Counted from the first letter of the stretch, positions 21,979 through 33,800 are shown. The stretch is DNA of 64,000 bases from Anaeramoeba flamelloides (GCA_027625915.1 JANTQA010000023.1:19344001-19408000), one strand, 5' to 3'. Notes: generated by a model not told the origin, from the letters alone. Program-made: numbers and translations.

Positions 21979-22984
21979 TCAAAGAACTTTACCATTTTTG
22001 GTCTTGAGAAAATGGGCTGACTTATATGGAACTGAAGAAAAATGGTAAAAATGAAACTGAAATTGAAAATAAACAGAAAAAAACTTGGAAATCTTCATCA
22101 ACGTTTTCACATTTGGAATTACTTTTTAAGGTTTTTTCAAATAAAAAAAAAAATTGAAATAAAAAAAAATTAAAAAAAGCCATCAACAATAAGAAATGAA
22201 ATGATCTTACATCTAAAACTGAATACAAGCGGTGGTGCAGGTGTTGTTCCTTGTCAATGGATTTCGTTTTTGAGTACTGTTCATGCACAACGCTCTCATA
22301 CTCTTCAGTTATTGATAATTGATCGTTTGGATCATCACCATTCTTTTTGTTTACCATAACAAAACAAAAAGGGTGCTGGTACAATGATCTTTCTGTGTTT
22401 AGTGAAGAATCTTTGAAGAGCTTTCTTTTGACAAAGTCCCATTGGTAGTTTTTTGGCGTCAACACATAAATAAGGAATTTTGAAAATGTGATTGGGTTTG
22501 TGTCCACTTCATCGTTGAGTAACAAGAGGATTGAATTATGAAAAAAACTTTGGATTTCACTTGAATGATCAATTTTAAATTTCCTTCGAAGGATTATTTC
22601 AAAGATTAAAAAAAGGTTCTGTTTTAAAAAAAGATCATGTTCAATTTCTCCAAGAGATTTCTTTATTGCCCCCTTTTGATAATCGTTCAGAGTTTGTAGT
22701 GGCTGGTTAAACAAAGGATCGGAAATTCTTGATAATTGCGATTTTAATGTTTTAATTGTTCTCCGAAAGGTTGGTAAGCTATTAATCTCTTCTAAAAAGG
22801 AATTTTCATAGCTTACAAAGCCTAAAATATTGTGTTTGTTTTGGAAATATGAATATTTCTTTTTTATGAATGTTTCTTTTTCTTCTTTTTCATCAGATTT
22901 TTCTTTTTCATCAGATTGTTGTGGAGAGAAGTTGATGAATGGAACCTTTATCTCACTTTGATCATTGTTTCTTCTCTTGTTCAT
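21979..22984 (-). CDS. Unrecognised protein, two-exon model
   Basis: Exon 1 runs from ATG 22984 to 22211 (258 codons), ending at a GTAAGA donor in phase 0. The longer open frame to 23026 starts with TTG and lacks an upstream ATG. Two acceptors fit exon 2 in frame. TTTTCAATTTCAG gives an exon at 22056-21979 ending …KTKNGKVL; TTTTTCTTCAG gives a shorter exon ending …KMVKFFEF. Reading straight through instead yields a low-complexity Phe-rich tail, as expected for intron. The protein is hydrophilic with a repeated SDEKEKSDEKE motif near residues 25-35, then helical sequence (EEINSLPTFRRTIKTLKSQL; LFLKQNLFLIFEIILRRKFK). Base composition is clearly less AT-rich than the flanks, which supports coding. 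No family was recognised. Confidence 0.6.
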
Positions 22985-23142
22985 TTGGATTAAACTTTTT
23001 TTTGATTCAGATTTGATTGTAAACAAAAAGACCTTAAATTTGAATCCAAAAAGAGAAAAATGGTAGTTTATGAAAATTTGTTTATTCTTTCTATTACTGA
23101 ATTATTTTCAAACAAAATATTCTAGTGCTTTAGAAACACAAA

Positions 23143-23317
23143 CTTAATAGTATTAAAATTGTAAATGGGAAAAAAATTTAACTTGGTTTTTCAGGTTCTT
23201 TTTTATAGAGATTGAGTTCACAAAAAAGTAGGTTGGAATTTAAAGTTCTGTAAAAAAGATAAATTATTGAAAAGGAACTGAAAATGCTTTCCAGTTTTTT
23301 AATTCAAATACCAGTAA
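23143..23317. mobile_element. W-family hairpin MITE, copy 2
   Basis: Inverted ends: TAGTATTAAAATTGTAAATG at the left and TTAATTCAAATACCAGTAA at the right, with the AAATGGGAAAAAA/…TTTCCAG inner arms. It belongs with 61783-61941. It lies just upstream of the unrecognised gene at 21979-22984. Confidence 0.55.
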
Positions 23318-23399
23318 TGTGATTCAGTGTTGTTCCTTTCTGATTCAATTTACAATTGTAATAATTTCATTGATGGTTTTTTAATAATAAATAGGAAAA

Positions 23400-24185
23400 A
23401 ATTTCATTTCTCTTTCTTATTTCACTAATTCAAAATAAGATATATCAATAAAATATTGGGATTTGTTATTTGCTATTGATTTATTTGGGTCCCCTTTTTT
23501 TATATTTTTGTCGATACATTTGGTGAAGAAAGAAGACCAATTAAAAGGAAGAATTTTGAAGTGAAAAAAATGAAAATAGAATACAATTTTACACAATTTA
23601 TACTTCATATACCAGTATGTATCATAAATTAGAACTTTACTGGAAAAAGAAAATTTAAAATGAAATGAAATTTTATCTCATTTATTCTTCTAAATCAATA
23701 TTCACACAAATAATTTGTGGTTACTATTGGTACGATTATATAGATCACTAGGCACCCATTTCAAAGAAAAAAGTATTAACATTAGATCATTTTAAATGTA
23801 AGTTTTCTCATTTCTATGTTTATCTAAATTATCAAACAAGATAATTTTTAAAGAGGGGTATTAGAAATCATACTCTATTTTGAAATTTAAAGTTTTGATA
23901 ATTTATAATAAAATTAGATTGGTTCTTATAAGTTTGAAGGTTACTAGGGTGTTTTGGGTTTTAAATAACATAAAAATTTTGAAAAAAATATATAAAATTA
24001 TTTACTTTAAACTATTTAAAAATTTAAAAAAAAAATAAAAAATAAATAAAAATGAGTATTAATTTTTTATTTCTGTTTGGTATTGATTTATTATTGAGAA
24101 AATAAACAAGAAAGTTTGAATAGTGATTTATTAATTTTATTATTTGGATAATATTTTTTTATTGAATAAATAGTTATATAGTAAA
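23400..24185. other. Intergenic with further W-like termini
   Basis: ATACCAGTATG near 23610 and neighbouring GAAGTGAAAAAAATGAAAAT resemble the W element end, so a degraded copy is likely. No gene was found. Confidence 0.35.
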
Positions 24186-24189
24186 ATAC

Positions 24190-24848
24190 TTTTCAAATAT
24201 TTTGACTCACTTTATAAAGTTAATGGAAGTTTTTTGAGGGTTTATCCAGTATTATTATCAAAAGAATATTTTCAAAATTTTGGATCAGAATAATTTTTTC
24301 TAATTTTTCTAATTTTTATTTTGGATTTTCGTATTTTTATTATTCTTTCTTTTTCTTCTTCTTTTTCTTTTCTTTATTTTTTTAATTTCTTTCTCCTTTT
24401 CTTTTTTCTTTCTTTGATACTTTGTATTTTTTTTTTCGATTGTTTTTCATTTTTGAGATTTTTTTTTTTTTTTTTTGAAAAGATCAAGTTGAAAAAAAAA
24501 AAGAGATCTTCAAAAAGACAAATAATAACTAACATAATTGAGACTATGCAAGGCCTTTTAGAATGAATTTAAAGTAGGGTAAAAAAATCATTTTGTTCAA
24601 CTTTTTTTCAGTGAAATTACAGTAATAAAAATTATGAATGCTCATTTAAAACGAGTTATTAACCTTTTTTTAGTTTTTGGTTTTATTTTTTTTTAATTTT
24701 TATAAGATCAGGTTTTTATATGCTTGATTTGATTTAAAAGTGAATTATTAACAAGATCAAATATTTTTTTGATTTTTATGACTCATTTATATATATTTTT
24801 TTTAATTTTTTATCTCAGGTGAGTCAAAATTTTTGAAATGTGGTTTAT
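24190..24848 (+). mobile_element. X-family TIR element, copy 2
   Basis: Left end TTTCAAATATTTTGACTCAC, right end GGTGAGTCAAAATTTTTGAA. The interior is collinear with copy 1 (6398-7048) and inverted in copy 3 (25067-25741). It is non-coding; a frame at 24321-24566 is only the pyrimidine tract. Confidence 0.7.
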
Positions 24849-25066
24849 TTACAAAAAAAAGCAATACCGTTTTTTTACAATAAAAAAAACAACTTGAACT
24901 GGATTAATACCCATAGTTAAAATCTTAACTCAAATTTTTTGAAAAAAAAAATAATAAACACCAAATTTGAAAAAGTATTCATTTAATAATTATTGTGAAA
25001 ATTCTCGTTTTTAGTTAGACTATATGTAAATATTTTTTATAAAAATTACAACCTATTTTTATTCAC

Positions 25067-25446
25067 AACTAAACTCTTTTTCAAAAATTCTGACTCATAT
25101 GAAATATAAAAAATTGAAAAAAAAAATATCCTTTAGTATTCAAGAACAATTAATAACTAAATATGATTTGTAATTAACTTTTAAGTCATTATAAATCTTT
25201 AAAAGCCTGATATATTAAAAATTACAAAAAATAAAACTAAAAACTAAAAAAAAGTGAGTAACAATTTTTGAAATGAGCATTACATATTTTTTATTACTGA
25301 ATTTTCACTGAAAAAAAGTTGAACAACAAGATTTTCTATTAATATTTAAATCCATTTTCAAAGACCCTACATAGTCTCAATTTTCTTAGTGATTATTTGT
25401 CTTTTCGAAGATCTCTTTTTTTTTTTCCACATGATCTTTTAAAAAG

Positions 25447-25511
<65 letters not shown>

Positions 25512-25741
25512 AAAAAAAAAGAAAAGAAAAAAGAAAAAAAAAAAAAAGAAAAAGAAAAAGAAAAACAAAATAAAAACAAAAATTTGAAAAACCAAAACTA
25601 AAATTTGCTTAATTAGAAAAAATGATTCTGATTCAAAAATCTGAAAATATTTTTTGTAAAGAATACTGGATAATAAACCCTCAAAACAACTCCCATTAAC
25701 ATTATAAAGTGAGTCAAAATTTTTGAAAAATAGTTTAGTTG
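25067..25741 (-). mobile_element. X-family TIR element, copy 3 (inverted)
   Basis: TIRs of about 32 bp: AACTAAACTCTTTTTCAAAA at the left and TTTTGAAAAATAGTTTAGTT at the right. With copy 2 it forms a head-to-head inverted pair separated by about 220 bp. It contains a run of about 60 A at 25447-25509, the counterpart of the T tract of copies 1 and 2. Confidence 0.7.
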
Positions 25742-25789
25742 AAATTAAAATATTGGATCTTTAATAGAATTTCTAATTAAAAATATTAT

Positions 25790-26290
25790 ATTCCAACTCC
25801 AATTCAAATTTTTTAACACATCACAATTCAATTGATAAAAAAAAACTTGTTTAATCAATTCATTAAGAAATACCCAATTGGAAAATTTACAAATTCAATT
25901 TTTACAATTGTTTATAAATTATAATACTCACAAAACAAAAAATAAATAATTATCAATAAAAATAAATCCAAAATGTGTAAAAAATTTTTAAGAGGACAAA
26001 ACAAAAAAAACATTTCTAAATTTGTTAAAATTCTATTAGGAATATTGATCGATCAAAGGTTAGATATTACCAATTAATTTTATTTGAGTTCTGCTATTTG
26101 AAACAATTCAACTTTAACATAATATCAATTGTTGAAAACCATGTTATTCGAACGAAATAAATTAGGTAATTCAAAAAATAAAATGAATACATAAACAAAA
26201 AGATGAAAAAATGATTTTTATATTTTACAAAATTCAAAATTTATTTCAAATATGTATGAAATTTTAAAATTGTGATTCTTGGAAAAATTT
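25790..26290 (+). repeat. O-family dispersed repeat, copy 1
   Basis: Collinear with 57270-57900: shared blocks include TTTACAATTGTTTATAAATT-like sequence, GATCGATCAAAGGTTAGA, CAATTAATTTTATTTGAG and GATGAAAAAATGAT. It is non-coding and its class is unknown. Confidence 0.5.
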
Positions 26291-26334
26291 TAGTTGTGGG
26301 GAAAATTTTGAATTTTAGTTTTATATATATATAT

Positions 26335-26822
26335 ATATATATATTATTTTTGAAGAGAGGTGATTAATTAAAATATGTCCTGTAATTTTCTGAACCCCTA
26401 AATGTTTTTAATTTTTTTATCTCAACTATAATATAGGTAAGGTTATAACTTGTAGTATAGCATTTTCTTGAAATAAAGTAAGAACATATTTCATTTTAAA
26501 CAAATAGAAAAAAAAAGAGAAAGAAAAGTACGATGAAACAACAAATGAAAAAATCATATAAAAAGTGAAATACAAATTGAAAATGTTTTTTTTATTCTCC
26601 TAGTGTTGAATAGGTTGATAGTTGTTTCCTTTTATATCAAAAATTTCTGGACTACTACTAAAATTTATTTTAATAAAGATGTCTAAATATTTCACCAACT
26701 ATCTTTCAAATGTTAAGGGTTACTTTATTAAGTTTTAAATGAGAACTTTTTATAGGTAAGATGTATCTATATTAAGGTCTGAGTCTTTAAGAATAAAAAT
26801 TGGGTTTCAAAATTTTTTTCTT
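26335..26822 (-). mobile_element. U-family polyA element, copy 1
   Basis: Inverted equivalent of 41066-41548. Shared blocks on the minus strand include AAAAGGAAACAACTATCAAC, CTATTCAACACTAGG, a pyrimidine tract and the 3' end AATCACCTCTCTTCAAAAAT. It adjoins Y copy B. Confidence 0.6.
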
Positions 26823-26833
26823 ATATAAATATA

Positions 26834-27762
26834 TAAGCTAAATTTTCAAAAATAGGGTCATCATTAGTATTTTCTAAATTATTGGTATGTGTGTTGTGTT
26901 AACCAAATATTCTGAACCCAATATCTTTTAAAAGTCATTATTGAATATTTAATATCAAGAAACAATCTTCTTTTAATGAAAATTTCCCAAAGTTGAATTC
27001 ATTTTTTTGCAATTTTTCTTTCAAAATGATTCCATATTTTTATTTTTATGTTGAATGAAAAAGAACATTTTTGAAAACCGTTAATATTCAAGAGATGAGA
27101 TTAATTAACATTGGAGAAAGGGGATTGTAAAATTCAAAGAAAGTTAAACACCCAAGAAGTGTTTGCTTCGAAAACAAGTATCAACCAAATTTGCTTTAAT
27201 GAGTTACAATGGTTCCTTGAAAAGTGAAGAAATAGCAAGATCAAATAAGATCTTCTTTTCTCTTTCATTTGGAGACAATGTGATGAATGTGATCGTATTC
27301 ATTTTATCTTTGAGTTCTTTGTTGTACATTCAAAAAATTGGTTTTGTTTTCACTTTCTTTTCTTTTTCTTTTTCTTTTTCTTTCTTTTGTTGAGATTCTT
27401 TTTATCTTGAAAAAGGTATCAAGGAAAGTTTGGGTTGATACCAAATGGGTAAATAGTAAAAATCTGATAACTCTAATGGAAAGTTGTTTCAAAAGGTTCT
27501 TGGAAGCAATGGTGAATCTTAAATGGATAATTTTAAGATGAAAAATCATTTCAAAAATAGGGTCAGATTTATTTTTTTCTTAATGGGTTTCTTTTCTCTA
27601 TTCTTTTATTAGAAATAATAATTAAAACAGAAAAGGGTGTTTTAGACAGTTATTTTTTAGTTTTAAGTTCTGATTTTTCTGGGTTGAGTTTTGGTATTCA
27701 CTAAATGAGAAACTACATTTTTTTTCAATCAAAAATTTGCCCCTATTTTTGAAATTAAGCTT
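26834..27762. mobile_element. Y-family TIR element, copy B (929 bp)
   Basis: Same TIRs and TA-rich flanks as copy A (19165-20095). Differences are about six substitutions and three single-base indels over about 930 bp, none of which restores a long frame. It inserted next to the U element. Confidence 0.8.
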
Positions 27763-28613
27763 ATATATATATATTTATATATATTATTTTTTTTTTTTAC
27801 AAGTCTCCCAATCTTATTTTAACAAAATCCTAGTACAAGATACCAATATGACAGATTTAAGCAAGTGTTAATTAGTTTTACTTTCATCAAGTTCTATTTA
27901 CTTCAATTAAATCATGTTTGTTTAAGGAACTCATAAACTGAAAAAAAATATTCAAGTATATTTAATAAAAAATACAAAAAAAAATTTTACCGTATCTTAA
28001 AATTGAAAAATAAAGTAAAAATCTGATTACTATTAAAGTAAACTTACTTTCAAATCTATTTTCAGAAATGAATTATTTTTTAAAAGTTTGATCCATTTTT
28101 GATATTTTTACAATGTTGAAAATTCAAGATATTTTTAAATTATTTGAAAAAATTATTTTCTTTTGAAATAAGATTGAAATCTTATTTCCTGTGAAGAAAG
28201 TGTACAAAAATAAACTTTAAAAAATGAAACCACCAAGTTCTAAAAAAATCAGAATAAAAAATCTACATATTTTCAAAAAAAATATAATAATTATTTTAAA
28301 CTTAAAAAAAAATAATTTTTTGATTTAAAGAACAGTTGAAATCAATTTTTCTCTTTATCGAATATAAAAAAATCTGAGAAAAAAAAAAAAAAGATCTAAT
28401 TAAAAATTCTCGGAAAATACTTTTTTATAACCTGGAAAATTCAACTTATAATCTAAAGAATTAATTTTTAATTTGATTATTTAAATTCAATAATTAATTC
28501 CTCAATATTAATCTTTTCAGTAAATTATTTACAACCAAAGGATTAAATGGGTGAAGAGACTTTACAATTATTTCTTAATTTTTTAAAGATTTTCAAACAA
28601 ATAAAACAAATTC

Positions 28614-28945
28614 GGGTACATAGTTGCCCCACTTTTCGGAGTCGTGGAATACCAATTAATTAATCACCGTTTGTGGAATCTTATTATTAATAATCTTTCT
28701 ATTGGGTTTTTACTCCTCCTGTTTCTGGGGACGTGTCTAGGTTTTCCAGTGTTCGAACGAATTTATTAAAATCAATGATTTTACTCAATTCTTTCAAATC
28801 TTCGAAAACCGAACGACAGTGGATAATATTTAATTTGGTCATGTGAATGATATAATATTTTTTTACTTTAATGTTTTAATTATTTTTCTTCTTCTCTTTT
28901 TTATTTAGTAAATTTTCTTTGATTACTCCTTTCTCACAATAAAAA
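28614..28945 (+). mobile_element. Short polyA-type element (copy B) with 18-bp target duplication
   Basis: Bounded by direct repeats of the V sequence AACAAATAAAACAAATTC (28596-28613 and 28946-28963), and ending CACAATAAAAA. A long target duplication plus A-tail is the hallmark of LINE-mobilised elements (established for SINEs). It carries its own palindrome insertion at 28736-28818. Confidence 0.75.
28736..28818. repeat. Solo P1 palindrome flanked by GTG
   Basis: TCTAGGTTTTCCAGTGTTCG at the left pairs with CTTCGAAAACCGAACGACA at the right around AAATCAATGATTT. GTG lies on both sides (28733-28735, 28819-28821). The related element at 5930-6275 is uninterrupted here (GCGTGTATAG). Confidence 0.75.
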
Positions 28946-29500
28946 AACAAATAAAACAAATTCAAATTAATATTTATTTATAAAAAAATAATAGGTATTA
29001 TCAAATAACTGATTTTAATAGAAACAGTTTATTGTTTACTACTCTTGAATATCTGAAAAAAGAATATTGACGAATCTTTTAAATTTCAAGAAATTTAATA
29101 AATATTTGTGAATAAAAATAAATGATCAATTTTTTTAGAACTTCATGATTAAATATTTTTTTTATTTTTAATGTATTTTTAAAATAAGATTAAAGTTTCA
29201 AGGTTAATTGTTAATATAGACTCTCAGAAATTCTTAAAAGTGATATTTCTTTTAAAATAAAAATTTTTTTGAAAATTTTTCTTTAATTTTTTTAATTTGA
29301 TACAAAAATCAACAAAAAGTAGGGTCCGAGCTTTTACAGAAAATTTGATTGGGAAAAAGGAACTTCTTGTAAAAATGATAACTCATCTTTATAAGGTTGG
29401 TAAATGGGTGTTTATATCGGGTTTAATCGTATCCTTGTGTGAATATATACTATATTTCCTTTGGGAATAATAAAAAATAAAAAAGAGTTACTAATTCCTT

Positions 29501-30380
29501 AAGATCAAATCAGAACTAATAAGTTTGTTTTAATTTCTAATTGTAAACAGTTATTTAATTTTTTTAAGGAAATTTTTTCCTTTTATCATTCTCCAAAAAC
29601 TTTAAAAACAAAAGGAAGAAAAGGAAACATATTAAAAAGGGAAATTTGGATAAAGTCAAACTCGAAACAATTAAAATCGATATATTTCTTCACAAATAAA
29701 GATTTCAATCCAAATTTCAGAACAATATTATCTAAAAACTTTAAAAACTGTGACAGTTAGTTCAGTATTAAAGGATCTATAAAGGAATATTTTTAACCTA
29801 AATTTTGATTTTTTGATTAATAAGGCTTATATTGGAATGATAAAGGGCAAACATTTTCAGTTCCTTTTCAATATATTGCTTTCGACAAAATAGAATTCTC
29901 AAAGAATTAGGTTGTAATTTGTGGCTTCATATATCAAAATAAAAGGAAAATAAAGCGAAAATTTTTAGCCTTTTTAATGTAAATACACAAAAGGAATATT
30001 TTTAATTTATAAGATTTATGTACAGTATTACTTTATAAATCAATTTTTTAAAGACATTTAAACCATTGCACAATATTGTGGTTTTCATTTTATATCAACA
30101 CACTTTAATTTTTGACTTCTTCATGGTAGAATTTAATCCCTTATAAATCCTCTTTTTAAACAAAAAATTATTCTTACTTTGTTTGTAAATGGGTTGAAAA
30201 AAGTACAGACTTGAACTAGTTTTTCTCTCTCCTAAAGTTAAAGTTATTTTCTAATTTTTCTTTGATGGAATCAATAATGGTCAAGCTTTTCATTATTTTC
30301 CTTTTTAAATTAACATAATTTCAATTATTTCTCTGTAATTGAAGGGGCAATCTGTTGTCTTTAATAAGTAAATAATTGTA
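29501..30380. other. Upstream region of the TRIM-like gene
   Basis: No gene was found. The base composition is slightly more mixed from 29700 on. The promoter of the plus-strand gene is presumably here, but no specific element can be pointed out. Confidence 0.4.
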
Positions 30381-31819
30381 ATGTCAAACAAGGTTAATGT
30401 AAAACTCAGTGAGTTACCCTTTCCAATAGAAATTGATCAACAGAAAAAAAAATGTGATATATGCGAAACAAATCCTGCGGAAATTTGCTGTCAGAAATGT
30501 AAAGTAAATTTTTGTTCGTCTTGTGAACCAAAATCACACATTCCTTTTTTGCTTGAGAGACACAAAAAATATTACAAAGTTCTTAACGTAAACAAGAGTA
30601 TGTGGACTCTTTTTTCATTCAAAATTCTCGATCTTTTTTCGTATCAAAAGATACTTTTTTTTTTTTTTTTTTTTTGTGTAACATTTTTAAGATTTGCAAA
30701 CAATAAAAAAAAAAAAAAACAAAATAACAAAATAAAGAAATAAAGTGTAAATATCATTCCAAAAATCCAAATCTTTTCTGTAGACAAGAAAAACGGTTAG
30801 TGTGCAGCAAGTGCAAAGGGATCTGTAACAAACAAAACCATGAGGTGTTACAAATTAAAGAAATCTACAGGCAATTATATTCGGTCATCAAGAAGGATTT
30901 GGAAGAAATGAAAAAAGAACAAATTTCAAATCAATTGGTGCTGGAAAAGGTCCAACACAACAAATCAAAAATAAACAGCAAAATCGAGCAACTGTGCAAC
31001 GAAATTACAAAGGACACAATTCAAATTCAAAAGGGCATTAGTGACTATCGAAATCACAGTATAACTTGTTTAAAATCTTTAAAGGAAATAACCAATTTGA
31101 TGTTTAATAAATTGGCCAGCTCTGTAAAAAAGCAAAAGGAAACCCAACAAAACGAAACTAACCAACTAAGTAAGATTTATTATCTCTACAATGAAAAAAA
31201 TGATAGGCTCGCAGAAAAGCTTTTAATTCAGGAATTTTATCTTTTCCAAAATCGAAAACAATATAACTCTGGCAGAACCTACAATTACGAAACTTTTGAT
31301 TCAAATTACAAATCCAGATCCATTATTTTGCAAAATGAGAACAAAACTATATTCCACGACAAACAAGATAGTTCAAAATTTGGAAAGATCTGCGGACAAA
31401 ACAATTACACAAAAGGTAAAAGTGTGATCGAAGTTCGGGTTGATGAATTCAGAAACGCGTCTGATCAAATTAATTCAATTAGACTTGGCGTAATTGACAC
31501 TGCAAAAAAACCCAAAATTAATACCAAAAAGTGGAACTTTGAGGGGCTTTTTTATCTCAAATTAAAATGGGATAAGAAAAAAACCTCTATTGAGCAAACA
31601 AGATTCCAAAATAAGAAAAAAATTTTCAAGGATTTTGCTTATGATCTCAAAGTTGGGTGTATTATCACAATCCATCTCGATATGAAGAAAAAAAATTTTT
31701 TCTTCCAAATTAATCAAGAAAATATTGGGTTCACTTTTGAAAACCTTCCAGAGCAAGTCACCTTTTTTGCTGGTTTATCAGGCCAAGAGGAAAGTTTAAA
31801 TAAAATTACATTAATTTAA
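30381..31819 (+). CDS. TRIM-like protein: two B-boxes, coiled coil, SPRY; no RING
   Basis: Exons 30381-30597 and 30738-31819 join to 432 aa. The donor is GTATGT, the acceptor AATAAAG, and the phase-1 junction codon AAA is in frame. The spliced reading restores a complete second B-box across the junction. Residues 24-62 hold C-x2-C...C-x2-C...C-x2-C (CDICETNPAEICCQKC…CSSC), a first B-box. Residues 76-107 (CKYHSKNPNLFC…LVCSKC…NKQNH) form a second. A coiled coil spans about 110-215, and a C-terminal B30.2/SPRY-like domain about 255-432 (GVIDTAKKPK; FEGLFYLKLKW; VGCIITIHLDMKKKNFFFQI). TRIM-family proteins with this order act as scaffolds or ubiquitin ligases, but without a RING, ligase activity is not predicted. 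Start: first ATG after an in-frame stop region, with a strong coding-composition change. Confidence 0.88.
30598..30737 (+). other. 140-nt intron of the TRIM-like gene with T/A hairpin
   Basis: It begins GTATGTGG and ends AATAAAG. It contains a run of about 20 T (30655-30674) and an A-rich run (30706-30719) that can pair, bringing the splice sites together. Confidence 0.7.
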
Positions 31820-32799
31820 AGATAATTGGCCAGTACATTGAAAAGAACCAACTGAAAAGTGTGAGTTCGACAAATCTTATTAAACTCCATTTTAAAATTC
31901 ATTTCATAAAATAATGTGTATTCAAGAACAAATATGTTTTACTCATTATGAATTTCTTCTCTTAGATATATATATAGATATATATATATATATATATCAA
32001 GATCAAAAATACTGATCTTTGCTGAATAAATGGGAGATAATTTTTACTTGATTTTGGTATTCATTTTTCATATTTTCTTTTATTTAGAGAATCACAAATT
32101 ACAACCTATGTCTTTGAGAATTCTGTTTGTCAAATGAAAACTAGGGAAGTGAAGTGAAAATATTTCCCCCCCTTGATTATATAAATAACAGTAGTGGTTT
32201 TTGGATCTCAAAGTATATATTCTGAACTCCTTCTTTCTCATAATATTTAAACCTGATAAAAAAAAAAAAAAAAAATTAAAAATAAAAAATAAAATCTAAA
32301 TAAAAAAAAAAAAGAGAGAGAAAACTAATACCCACAATAAAGTAAATCACCTCAACATTATAAAAAAAAATTTTTTTTACAAGGTTTGTAGCAGTTAATT
32401 TTTCAAAATAATATTAAAATCATTATTAAAAAATAATTTTTAAAACATAATTGATAAATTTGGGAACAGGAAAAAATTCTTGATAATTTTGCTTGGTTTG
32501 ATCATTTATTTTTTCCCCTGACACTAATAAAATTTTCAATTTTTTTGCTGAAAAAGAGACAAAAAATAAGAATTTTTTACAAAAGTAAACCACCTTATAT
32601 ACAATAGATGAGATTTGTAACAAGAATAAATTAAATTTAGATTTTCCATGACGCTTATGAGAAAAAAAATGTATCAAGATTGAAAAAAAACATTCAACAG
32701 GTGTTTGTGTATTTTTGAAATCAATAATCAATGATTTTGACTGTTATGATTCATTTTCAACAATTTACATATACGCTATTAAATGGTTTTTTTTTTTTT
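31820..32799. other. Convergent intergenic region
   Basis: Contains (TA)n at 31966-31998 and A-rich tracts. A 101-codon minus-strand frame at 32426-32731 has no motif and no coding-like composition and is not called. No gene is supported. Confidence 0.45.
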
Positions 32800-33605
32800 T
32801 TAGTTTTTATTTAAGATTCCATTTTTATTTTTTGATCTGATTTTTGTTACTTGGTTATTTTTAACGAAAGATTTTTGGAAAGAAATAATTGAAAAAGCAG
32901 GTAATAAAAATAACACACAAATAATTTCGAACTTTTAGCATGTTATAGTTTAGATTGTATTGGGTTTGTATTGGAAAAGGGGGACTATTTGATGAGAAAT
33001 AAAAAAATTGAAAATTTTTTTCGTGAATTGATTTTTTGTCATTTTTTTGTAATTTTACTGATCATATTTTTATTATTTTATTTTTTTTAATGGCAGGTAT
33101 TGTGAAATATAAAAAAATAAAATTAGTTATTCGAACAATTTCTTATGTTGGAAATGATCAAAAAAAATGAAAATGAAAAATAATTATAAATTAATACTAA
33201 AGACAAATCAACAATTAAGGAAAATGTTTTGTCAAAAATCGAAACAAATAACACCAAAGAAGTAAGTCAAGGATTTCCAACATTAGAGGTAAATTATGGG
33301 GATTTGAATAAAAACAATTAATTATAATTATTTTTCTTTTTTTATTTTTGAGAAAGCTGATCTTTTTTTTGTCAAAAAAAAAAATATTCTAAATTTGTAA
33401 CCAACTTCCAAAAATTTCTTCTTTATTTTATGTCTAATCTTTATCAAATCAAAATTAATGTGTGGACTTTATCAAAACAATAACATACTAAAAATTTGAA
33501 ATTATTTGATTCGAAATTATTTGTGTGTTATTTTTACTACCTGCTTTTTCGATTATTTCTTTCTTAAAATCTTTAGTTAAAAATAACCGAAAACTTAAAA
33601 AATAA
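32800..33605. mobile_element. Foldback element with about 130-bp inverted arms
   Basis: The left arm (32836-32945: GGTTATTTTTAACGAAAGAT, GAAAAAGCAGGTAATAAAAA, AACACACAAATAATTTCGAA) is the complement of the right arm (33490-33590: TTCGAAATTATTTGTGTGTT, TTTTTACTACCTGCTTTTTC). The interior of about 550 bp is non-coding. It sits just 3' of the flippase gene. Confidence 0.65.
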
Positions 33606-33615
33606 AAGTAAAAAA

Positions 33616-33657
<42 letters not shown>

Positions 33658-33800
33658 AAAAACTTATAATGAAATATAATAATATATTTTATATCACTAT
33701 AAAAATATATTTCCGAAATAATTTTATTGTTAAAGAAATTTTATAATTAAAAATGTAAATTGTTTAATATATATATATATATGTATATGTATATATAATA

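Larger units (their letters stand above)
27945..29500 (+). repeat. V-family repeat, copy 1, interrupted by a 332-bp insertion
   Basis: Collinear with 40285-42400, from AAAAATTTTACCGTATCTTA through GTTTGATCCATTTTTGATAT and TTTCAAGAAATTTAATAAAT to CTTTGGGAATAATAAAAAAT. A third copy begins at 63905. It has no coding capacity and no TIR was seen; its class is unknown. Confidence 0.6.

Noticed and set aside
25386-25595. Phe-rich frame
   Set aside because: It is only the translation of the poly-A/T tract of X copy 3.
32426-32731. 101-codon minus-strand frame
   Set aside because: The composition is the same as surrounding non-coding DNA, with no motif and no splice context.
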